Below are positions 55,626-64,000 of a stretch of 64,000 nt of DNA, in pieces. How positions within the stretch are numbered: the stretch's first letter is position 1; the number at the start of each line of letters is the position of its first letter. Origin of the DNA: Anaspis maculata (lineage: Eukaryota; Arthropoda; Insecta; Coleoptera; Scraptiidae). The notes beneath the pieces are model-generated. The model was not told the origin of the DNA and did no database searches. It saw only the letters and a program-made list of their open reading frames with translations. The position numbers and the translations under genes are program-made. The DNA lies in contig OX421968.1 of NCBI GenBank assembly GCA_949128115.1, positions 682,001 through 746,000 on the forward strand, given 5' to 3'.

Positions 55626-56114
55626 AACCATCCAACTGAAAAACTCTCTGGACTTCGCCCTGTCTTGACGAGAAATCTAATGCTTGGAGGCTGTATATCA
55701 GGCTAACAAATGCATTATTTGGAAGAAAAAATGAAACAACAAACCAGATACATTCAGAAAATTCACCGCACTTCAGTCTGGATAAAGTAAAAAACTTATA
55801 AATGTCAAGCCCATCATCTGTAGGTGAGGGCGAGACGGTTGCCTAACTGAGGGATTAGGTCGTTCACGTTCATCGTTCGAATGGTTTACGGATTGTCAGT
55901 TGACGTATGAAAATTGAGGTTAAGACCCATGAGATGAGTGTCCGGCAATCCGACATCAACATCATCCGAGATTTAGGATCTGAGAGCTGTGACGTCAGCT
56001 GTCATACAGGCATTCCAAAATGAAATGACGAACTTTATCGTAGATTCAGATTTTCAAAATATGAAGATCGTGCTTTTTTTTTGAAAAGTGTCCTCGAAAA
56101 AGTCAGCCTTACAA
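55626..56114. other. Unassigned DNA
   Basis: No convincing frame, repeat end or RNA was found in this stretch. Confidence 0.3.
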
Positions 56115-57165
56115 AGTTCAACTTTCTAATTACACACATCAAAGGAATCTAGGGGACAAGCAAATTCAGACGATTTCTAAATTCATCATAACGTTTGATT
56201 CCCGTCAGCGATTTCATATCGGTTTTCAGTGTTCGATAGCCCAATCTTTCTTCTTCATGCCTTGATCACGTCAAATACAAACAATGTTTTATAAGGCTGC
56301 TACAGGGTGATCAATGGAACAGTGTAAAATTGCCGAAAGTTCAGTACGAGCGCGATTTCCCAAAAAAAAAACATGCATTCCAATAGCACAGTTATGAAGA
56401 TCAGTGTTTCAGCTCCGGTGACGTTGTTGAATTTTGAAAATCGAAGGTGAATTGCCAAAGATATTGATCATTTTATGCCGCCATGTTGAACTTCCAAGAA
56501 AGAAGAAAGTGTTCCGATTTTATTGAAACTTGGAACACACTCATGTCTGCTTCAAGTAATTGGAATTTCAAGGTCAAATGTCACTTTCGATCACTTTCGA
56601 GCCGCTATATTGAACTTTTTACATAAATGATTCGATTTTAATGAAACTTTGAAACATACTAGAATCGAATCATTCACATAAAAGTTCAATGTGGCGACTT
56701 GAAAGTGACCGAAAAAGACATTTGACCTTGAAATTCTAATTACTTAAGCCAGACATGAGTGTGATCCGAGGTGTAATGAAATCGGATCACTTTCTTGGAA
56801 GTTCAACATGGCGGTACAAAATGATCAATTTTTTCGTCAATTTACCTTCGATTTTCAAAATTCAAAAACGTTGCTGAAGCCGAAATACCAGTCTTGATAA
56901 CTGTGCTATTGGAATGCATGAATTTTTTTTTTGTGAAATCGCGCTCGTACTGAACTTTTGACAATTTTACACTGTTCCATTAATCACCCTGTAGAATCTT
57001 TATAAAACATTGTTCGTATTCGACGTGATCAAGGCATGAAAACGAAAAATTGGGCTATCGAACACCGCAAACCGATATAAAATCGCTGACGGCAATCAAA
57101 AGTTATAATGATTTTAGAAATCGTCTGAATTTGCTTGTCTCCTAGATTCTTTTGATGTGTGTAGT
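56115..57165. repeat. Palindrome centred near 56630 with inner CAGGGTG ends
   Basis: Arms of about 500 bp mirror each other. Shared blocks include CGATTTCATATCGGTTTTC-like, GAGCGCGATTTC, CGAAGGT(G/A)AATTG and GTTGAACTTCCAAGAAAG. Inside it, TA-flanked CAGGGTG and CACCCTG occur at 56303 and 56995, defining a 699-bp inner unit. No coding. Confidence 0.7.
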
Positions 57166-57609
57166 ATTTAATTCATAACTTTTACACAGCTGAGCCGATT
57201 TTGGCCAAATTCAAACTGAAGTGTGCTGAAAAAATACATTTGCATTAAATGACGATGGGGCGTTTGTTCGAAAATGCCCAGTGGTATAGAAAGCGGGGAG
57301 GTTGCCCCTTTTCTACCCCCACTTTCTACGTCCCTAAAGATTTTTCAAAATTGATCACATTCTCAGATTCCTTTTTCAATTTACAACAAAAGTTTCTGCT
57401 GTAAAATTTTGATTAGAGGCTATGTTTGGAGATAATTGAGTCTGAACGTTTAAAAACAATCTCGAAAACCCTAATTTCACGGGTTAAAAAATTGAAATTT
57501 GGAACATTTTGTTGTTCCTCAACCAAGATGGTAATTCCCTAACATAAAGGCATAGAATCCAGGAAGGCCTATTTCAGTGAAAAAAAATCTTGTGTTATCC
57601 TTGAATTTT

Positions 57610-58750
57610 ATTTTTATTCCATTGATGGGGTTTTCAAGATGGATTTCAAATGTTCAGACTCAATTATTGTGAAGTCTACTCAGCTGTATGGTCGGCAGGC
57701 TCCAGAAGAACTGATCCACTTTCTTGTTACAGATCGCTTGCTACTCCTGCTAGAGGAGATGATTTCAGGGTGTTTTATGATAGACTCGAGATTGTTCTTG
57801 ATTCATTGTTTAGCGTCGACTTGAGTATTATTTGGACGGGTGATTTTTGTATCGATCCTGTGAGAGATAGTGAGGAGTTTGAATCTCTCAACGACCTGGT
57901 CTCAAACTACGGGTTAGTCTCAACAATTATTATTGAGGGCCCGACTAGGGAAGACTGCTTTGGACCACATTTTCAGTAACGTGCCTGGCAGCTTATCACA
58001 AGATTGTTGAACAACTGCATTTCTAATCACAGATCGATTTTGTTTCAGTTGGACTTGGCTTCTAACCGTGCTTAACAAAATGGCAGCAGAAAATGGATCA
58101 CCGAAGAGATACGAGTATCAAGTTTCGACTTAAAATATCTGTTTTACTTGAAGAAACTTTTTACTGAGTTAAGCACCGCGTATACATAGAAAAAAAATCA
58201 GCTTAAAAATAGGAATTATCGTACAAGACAAGGGTAACTTCCAAGTTTCATGAAAATCGTTGCACTAATAAGAAATTTCAATATGGCGGCCAAGATGGCC
58301 GCGCGGCGCAACCATGAAATCCAATCTGGCCACTGGCCACCCAAGAGGATCTGATGTATCCATTGGAGCAAAAGTTCCAGGGCTCTAGATTCATTCCCCG
58401 AGGAGGAGTTCAACTTCTTAGAAGTGGACAAGAAATCTTTGTTTTTCGATAATAATAGTGATAACTATGTATGTATAAAAAAAAGAATGCCCATTGGCCA
58501 CCCTTGAGGACATCAGCTGTCCATAGGACGAAGTTCCAAGGCTCTAGCTTTATTCCCCGAGGAGGAGTTCAACTTCTTAGAAGTGAACAGTAAATCTTCA
58601 TTTTTTGATAATAATAATGATAACTATGCATGGATAAAAAAAATGCCCATTGGCCACCCTTGGGGACATCAGCTATCCATCAAAAAAAGTTCCAAGGCTC
58701 TAACTTCATTCCCCGAGGAGGAGTACAACTTCTTAATTTCTACACGGACG

Positions 58751-58781
<31 letters not shown>

Positions 58782-59325
58782 AGGCAGACCGGCCATATAA
58801 GGGCCATTTTCTTACGAAAATGCGCTAAAAAGACTTCAACCTTTTCTCGATAAATTTAAGGTGCTAACTGGACGCCAATTCGGTTTCAGCAGGCCTGAAT
58901 TCTTGACACCAATGGCGTTGGGTGCTTCACTGTAAGAAATTGTGAAAAGAATGGAATCGGGCGAGCGTCCTGTGGACCTGTTCTATGATTTGAGCAAAGC
59001 TTTCCTTTTCTTTCTTTTTACTCCTACCGTGAAGCACGAATTCCATAACCCGAACACACTCTGCCCGAACCCACACGAGCTAGTCCTGGGCTAACATCAG
59101 CTAAGGGGTATATGTCCTACGAGCTTTCCTCCTGGCCCCGGAGCCATAAGCGGCTCAAACTGGCTAACGAAACCAGACGGTATTGAGCTTTCGATTGTGT
59201 CGACCATCATAGATTATTGAAAAAACTCGAAATTTACGGCATACGAGGGAACGCGAGAAATTGGTTGGAGACTTTCTTGAGGGACAGAAAGCAGTACGTT
59301 TCGCTTGTCGGGTCTCTAAAAATAT
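57610..59325 (+). mobile_element. Broken LINE: endonuclease and reverse transcriptase fragments
   Basis: 57730-57980 reads in shifted frames as the end of an apurinic-type endonuclease: FYDRLE, then SIIWTGDFCIDP with one residue off the usual GDFNID, then SLNDLVSNYGLVS. From 58905 to 59325, with shifts and a roughly 165-bp insertion at about 59000-59168, come reverse transcriptase pieces (DLSKAF, then FDCVDHHRLLKKLEIYGI and NWLETFLRDRKQYVSL). The middle is replaced by a tandem array. It is a dead copy. Confidence 0.7.
58190..58835. repeat. ~157-bp tandem array ending in (GACA)n
   Basis: ATTCCCCGAGGAGGAGT occurs at about 58393, 58552 and 58708. Units share TTCAACTTCTTA, GATAATAATA and TGCCCATTGGCCACCC. 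The array ends in ACGGACGGACAGACAGACAG and a GCGCTAAAAA block, like the 270-bp array near 10375. The left flank (58215-58300) also matches 9090-9170. Confidence 0.75.
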
Positions 59326-59530
59326 TATCATTATGGTTATTATCTCGAAAAAGAAGCCTCTAATCAAAATCAAGAGTAATTTTTATTGTAAATCGAACAA
59401 GAGATCTAAAAAATGTGATTAATTTTGGAAAATCTTTGGAAGCGTAGAAAGTGAAGGGGGAGAAAAAAAGCAACCTTCCCACTATCTACGCTACTAGGCA
59501 CTTTTGAACAAACGAGCCATCGTCATTTAA

Positions 59531-60040
59531 TGTCATGAACAATTATTATATTAATGACAATTTAGTGCGGCGCGGCATCACCGATGAAGTGCTGCATTTC
59601 TTGGCTTGGACTTGAAAGTTATGACATGCGGACAATAAGTACCCGTTCTTATGAAAATACAATTCGACAAACGCCCATTTATAATATTTTGCTGGGGATA
59701 TTTCCTTTGTTTCACAATGACATCACATCAATAACGCGCACCTGCCTAGATTGTGCTTGAAACACAAAGCACAAGTTAATATGTGCCCTCATTAATTTTA
59801 ACACGCTTCCATGATCTCACCCTTACAGCACAAGATAAGTGCAATTTTTAGTAGTCGGAAGATCGGAAGAATATTGATCGGAAGAAAAAAAGTTACGTTA
59901 AACTTGATTTTCACTCGACACTTTTCAGGTAGGGCAGTGTGTTGTCAGTGGGTAGTTGCACCCGACATATTTATATCCGAGGTGGTGATTCAGGAAAGAG
60001 TATTGCCAGAACAATGAAAGCAAGCCAGGCTACAGCTGAT
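59531..60040. other. Unassigned, dispersed repeat fragments
   Basis: 59560-59700 shares blocks with 47100-47240. No gene is recognised; the 68-codon frame at 59811-60017 has no distinguishing feature. Confidence 0.3.
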
Positions 60041-61800
60041 CAAGACGAGGATCAAGAAGCCGAACAAACCAGCCGTATAAACCGCTATGCATGCTTAGCC
60101 CAATAGGGAAACTACTGGAAAAAATGCTGGCCAATAGAATGATAAAAGAAATGAACTTATCCGAACGACAACATAAGTCTTTTTCGAGCGAGTAACCGTT
60201 CATGACCGGTTACACTTGCTTAAAGAATTTGACGTTTGAGCGAGGATTGGTTATAAGCGGTAAAGGAAGTGCCGCCATTTTGATATCATCACCGGTTAAA
60301 CATTTCATAACCTGGTCATGAGGCTGGTTATTGTTATGGTGGGGGAACAAATTGTGGCGGCAACAGATTTGAATTTGAAACAAGCAGCGGTCCAGAATTT
60401 CCAAACGTGAAACGTACCTAACCTAACCTCAAAAACTTGACAACTTGACTTGGCGACGAGAAGAATCAAAGATGATGGACTCATCTGCGATGGACCCACA
60501 AGAACATCGGGTAATCCAGATGTCCGATGGCCGCCTGATGGTGGTTTAATCCTGAAAGTACTTGTCATACCTCCTATTTATATAGTAGAAAAAATGAATA
60601 GTTGATTTTCAATTCAATTCAATATAACTATTTATTGTTCCTTCGGTATTACACCATGAACAAGAAAACAAACAGGATTTCATAGAAATTTTATGTGTGA
60701 TGTGATCACGATACACGTGTGATCCACAAAATTCGTAATCAGGGCCCTGATTGGGGCCCACCCGGGTGACTTCGGAAACGAGATGTTCATCGGTTCAAGT
60801 GACTGGATTGGCTGAATGACTGAATTTTTCACCTTCAAAGCTATCCCAGATTACGAATGGTTTAAGTACACGGTATGTAACAGAGACAAGTACAAGTACG
60901 TAACTATTTGAAGCTATCAGTCCCTCATCTTTTCCCGCCAAATGCTGATAACCAAAGTTATAACCGCAACGTTTTAGCGAGAAATGTCAGATGTCAAAAA
61001 AATTACAGTATCTGTCAATCTAATGTCAACCGCTAATAACCAACCGGTTACAAAAAGTTACTCGCTCGAAAAAAATTATAGATTCCCCGGGGAAGATCAA
61101 GGATATCTGCAGCGGAGAATGTGTTGCAGAGAGCAGAGAGGGAGAAAAGAAGAACACTGAAAGCAAGAAAGTTATGCTCTCTGGTGACTCTATACAGAAC
61201 GCCCTTCTTAACACTGCACCATAGAGAAAAACAGTGGAGAAACTCATAAGGCAAAAATTTCTCTTCATCTTCTAAGGATATTGACGAAGAGCCATACATC
61301 AACATAGATGGAGCAAGAATGAAGGCAACTGCGGGAGTGTTCGGTGCTGGGACCCATACTATGGAATATTGTGTAGGACGGAGTACTGAGAATTAGCATG
61401 TCTGCTGAAGTGACAACAGTGGCGTACGCCGATGATACGCGCTGGCGGTAGTGGTGACGGCTAAGGGAGGAAGGAGCCTGAGAAGACTAACCAATGAGGC
61501 GTTGAGAAGGGTAGCTCAATGGATTAGTTCAAAAGGTCTAGTACGTGCACCTGGAAAATCGAAGGCAGTGCTGCTAGTGGTATGAAAGAAATACGAATAT
61601 GTCAACTTTGACCTAGATTGTGAAGAGATACATCCTCACAAGGGTATCAAATGCCTATAATATAGGGATATACTTTGACCCACGGATAAGCTCCGGGCCA
61701 CATGTCAAACATGCCGCGAGAAAAGCCACCAGAACAGGACAAGGCACTCTCGAGAATAATGCCGAACATCGGCTGTCAAAGTGAAGAAAAAACGAAAGTG
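60040..61800 (+). mobile_element. Broken LINE (R1/Jockey-like reverse transcriptase) split by a MITE
   Basis: 60050-60178 reads as the start of a reverse transcriptase domain (YRPLCMLSPIGKLLEKMLANR). After the MITE at 60180-61073, 61080-61800 continues in shifted frames with a VLGPI.WN..YDGVL-like segment (about 61340-61395) and VAYADDT at about 61411. A few hundred bases of LINE tail follow. Several frameshifts make it non-functional. Confidence 0.65.
60180..61073. mobile_element. TIR element with TTTTTCGAGCGAGTAAC ends, ~894 bp
   Basis: The left end TTTTTCGAGCGAGTAAC is inverted exactly at 61057-61073. It interrupts the reverse transcriptase frame between the SERQ-type motif and the next block. 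Subterminal ACCGGTTA(C) motifs are near both ends. No obvious target duplication. A related fragment lies at 6108-6440. Confidence 0.7.
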
Positions 61801-62199
61801 TTAGCGTTAGCGCGGCGCGGCGGTTGTCCCTATCATCATGAATGGAGCCCCGATATGGTTGAAAGGCTTTCAAAGTGGTGTATTACTCGATCCCTATTTT
61901 CTTGTAAAATATTTGCTGGGGTAGTCACCCTGCCTGAGGGGATGAAGCAAGAACATTGAATTCATGAAATTTCTTGTAGAAACATTTTCAGGGAAGAAAT
62001 CGGGAGTGGTAAGTTTTCAAATAAGTAGCCTGTTGTGAGAGGCAGTGAAACACACGAAAATATCCGTCCGGAACACATCGCCGAGATCATGTTGTGGGGA
62101 GAGAGGAAATAAGAGGTTATCAGAGAGATGATCATTGATCACAAATACTGCAAACATTATTATCATTATTAAGATTTTCACTCAACAGGTAGATACCCA
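61801..62199. other. Unassigned LINE-flanking DNA
   Basis: Probably an extension of the LINE tail at its left side. No recognisable frame. Confidence 0.3.
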
Positions 62200-63245
62200 T
62201 TAACAGAGTGAGGCGCACATCAAGCTAAGAGAGAAGAGGAAAAAAAAGACAACAGGGGAAGAACCGCGATCACTCAACACCGCCAGAAGCAGATCCGTCA
62301 AAGCAAGACCTGATCTGGCCAACAGAACAAGAGAATATGTCAATTCGATCCTGGACACTCGCATAATTAAAGCACATTTGATACATGGGAGAAGCCTTAA
62401 GAACATTAGTATTAGTAGTAGGGAGGTAAAACGTCTCGGTGCATCTTGAATTTATGCGTGGAACCCTGAACATCAATTTCTGCACCAAATTCTTGGAGTC
62501 GAGTAAACCATTAACAAGTTTAAAAAGAAAAACAATAGAATGCGAACATCGTCTTGACTGTAGGCTGACGAACTGCGTCCGTGCCAGCAACATGTCCTGG
62601 GGACATCCCCCAGGAGGATAAGTACCCCAAGTTCTGAAATGCAAAAACTTCAAGAATCGACGCTGAACTCTCTCGATAGCGGAAACGTGCACCGAATATA
62701 AAGGACTCCAAATGATAGTGGCATACTCAAGACGAGGCCTAACAAATGTCGAATAAAGGAGACAGGCAGTCTGAAGATTCGCAAAGGGTCTGACATTTCT
62801 CAAGACAAAACCCAAACTCCTGAAGGCAGCAGCAGTCACATCAGAAATGTGTGGAACAATTTGTTTTGTTCCGAACAAAAGTAAGCTGAGAATCGAAGCG
62901 AACCCCCAGGTCACGCACATCATTCACCCTTGGCACCAAAACATCACCAATAGCGTAGTCAAACTGTATTACATTTCTGGCTCTACAATACGAAACAATC
63001 GAGCATTCACTGGGATTAAGTGGTAGGTGATTCGGCTGACACCATCTCCTAACCCTGTCCAAATCAGCCTGAAGTCTCTCACAGTCAGCCACAGCACCTA
63101 TTTCACTACACAACTTAGGTCGTCAGCGTACATCAGAAATCCAGCCTCAACACAGTCACCATTAAAGATAAACGAGTGTAAACGAAAGGGCCACCGTACT
63201 AAAGACCTTCTAATATAGGCGGCTCTCTTTGCTTGCAGCTTGTGG
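62200..63245 (-). mobile_element. LINE reverse transcriptase C-terminal remnant
   Basis: Read downward from 63245, the frames give a basic FRLHSFIFNGDCVEAGFLMYADDLSC segment in which YADD is the catalytic motif. LDRVRRWCQPNHLPLNPSEC and VRDLGVRFDSQLTF follow. After a shift near 62880, the C-terminal region appears (LVRNVRPF-like, YSTFVRPRLEYATIIWSP, IERVQRRFLKFL). At least two frameshifts. It belongs to the Jockey/CR1-like family by motif pattern. Confidence 0.75.
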
Positions 63246-63364
63246 GCAGATATTCGCATAACATTAAAAAAAAATTTGCGCGTTTGTAGCCATGTGATAG
63301 TGAACAAGTTCATGCAACGTGAACGAAAAGTGCGCCCACTGGAGCAACCAATCGAATGCGACAA

Positions 63365-63529
63365 ATCTGGATTTTACATCGTTCACATTTTACGTGCTAT
63401 GCGCACACCTTGCCTTGCATTTAGCGAGCATTCCAACTAAATCAAGGAACTTGATGCGCCCAGTGGGAATCAAGCCCACTTTCCTTGGCAGGCAGTCGGA
63501 CGCGAGAACCACCACACCACAAGCTCCTC
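63365..63529 (-). mobile_element. Truncated tRNA-derived SINE, same family as 19216-19545
   Basis: It shares the TTTTACGTGCTATGCG, GCATTTAGC.AGCATTCCAAC and CACCACACCACAAGCTCCTC blocks with the full copy, in the same orientation. The B box is damaged. It abuts the LINE remnant on its left. Confidence 0.7.
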
Positions 63530-63708
63530 AAGGTTAAACAATAATTGCCATGATTTAATAGGACAGAGTACTGGAACATCAAGCTGGCATATCCTATAAT
63601 GAAAACGTTAAAATCGATGACGAGGATTCCAAGTTAGTTTTGGAATAAGTTTAAACGTTGAGCCACCACGTTTCGGATATTGAGCAGTTCAATACATCGG
63701 GTATTATA

Positions 63709-64000
63709 CAGGGTGTTTTGGGGATGATAGCAAAAAATTTAACTGTGAGTAGATCTTGTCAAAATATGACGGAAACCTAGATACCATTTTGCAAAGTTTG
63801 GTCTTATAGTAACGAAGATACAGCCCTTCAAAGTTCACTTTTTTCGGATTTCAAAAATCTGTAACTCAGGAAGGTTTTGACGGAACGAACGTAAATTTGT
63901 CATATGTGCTGATTTGCCGAAACTATCTACCGACCTGCCAGATTTCAACAAAATCCAACTAGTAGCGTGGGAGTTATGAAGGTCATTAATTTAGAAGGAT
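63709..64000. mobile_element. Left end of another TA-flanked CAGGGTG foldback (cut by the window)
   Basis: CAGGGTGTTTTGGGGATGAT starts directly after TA at 63707-63708. The remaining sequence resembles foldback arms elsewhere (AACGAAGATACAGCCCTTCA). The other end is outside the window. Confidence 0.5.

Larger units (their letters stand above)
57235..59530. repeat. Foldback whose loop holds broken LINE pieces
   Basis: About 57235-57450 and 59330-59530 are inverted copies. They share AAATGACGATGG.GC, CCACTTTCTAC.. and TTTTGATTAGAGGCT blocks. The 1.9 kb between them carries LINE endonuclease and reverse transcriptase fragments and a 157-bp tandem array. Confidence 0.65.

Overview
The window is animal nuclear DNA, most likely from an insect. 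It has spliced genes with GT-AG introns, tRNA-derived SINEs, 5'-truncated LINEs, hAT and piggyBac relics, and a Polinton/Maverick. I cannot fix the insect order from sequence alone. Most of the 64 kb is nested repeats; host coding sequence is sparse.

Host genes. (1) A complete protein disulfide isomerase A3 gene (ERp57/ERp60) lies on the minus strand, 23576 to 5503. It has four coding exons, two CGHC active sites and a KTEL end. Its second intron is 14.5 kb of nested transposons. (2) A complete mitochondrial ClpP peptidase gene lies on the plus strand, 26193-27089. It has four exons and three introns of only 51-59 bp. (3) The last coding exon of a probable grainyhead/CP2-family transcription factor is on the minus strand at 52851-52977, followed by a long AT-rich stretch that is probably its 3' UTR.

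Main element. A 9,730-bp Polinton/Maverick-type element occupies 35104-44833. It has a perfect 6-bp target duplication (TCGGAG), 5'-AG ends and 1.35-1.8 kb inverted repeats. It carries eight intact same-strand genes: packaging ATPase, DUF8207-like protein, integrase with chromodomain, adenain-like protease, a 48-aa basic protein, a double-jelly-roll capsid-like protein, and two unknowns of 150 and 101 aa. No DNA polymerase B fits anywhere between its ends. The element therefore looks like a capsid-and-integrase Polinton that has dispensed with its replicase, or borrows one.

Other repeats, left to right. 1004-5250 is a nested palindrome that records two later insertions. 8.9-23 kb (PDIA3 introns) holds a 270-bp tandem array, hAT-like MITEs with 8-bp target duplications, TA-flanked foldbacks with CAGGGTG ends, and a LINE split by a 1.9-kb hAT-like element that itself contains a SINE. 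24153-25498 is a foldback element with 142-bp tandem units. 28976-34717 is two abutting foldbacks built from about 470-bp modules. 45071-46643 is another foldback. 48577-51236 is a degenerate piggyBac element with a recognisable transposase pseudogene. 54.6-64 kb holds MITE duplications, palindromes and several broken LINEs.
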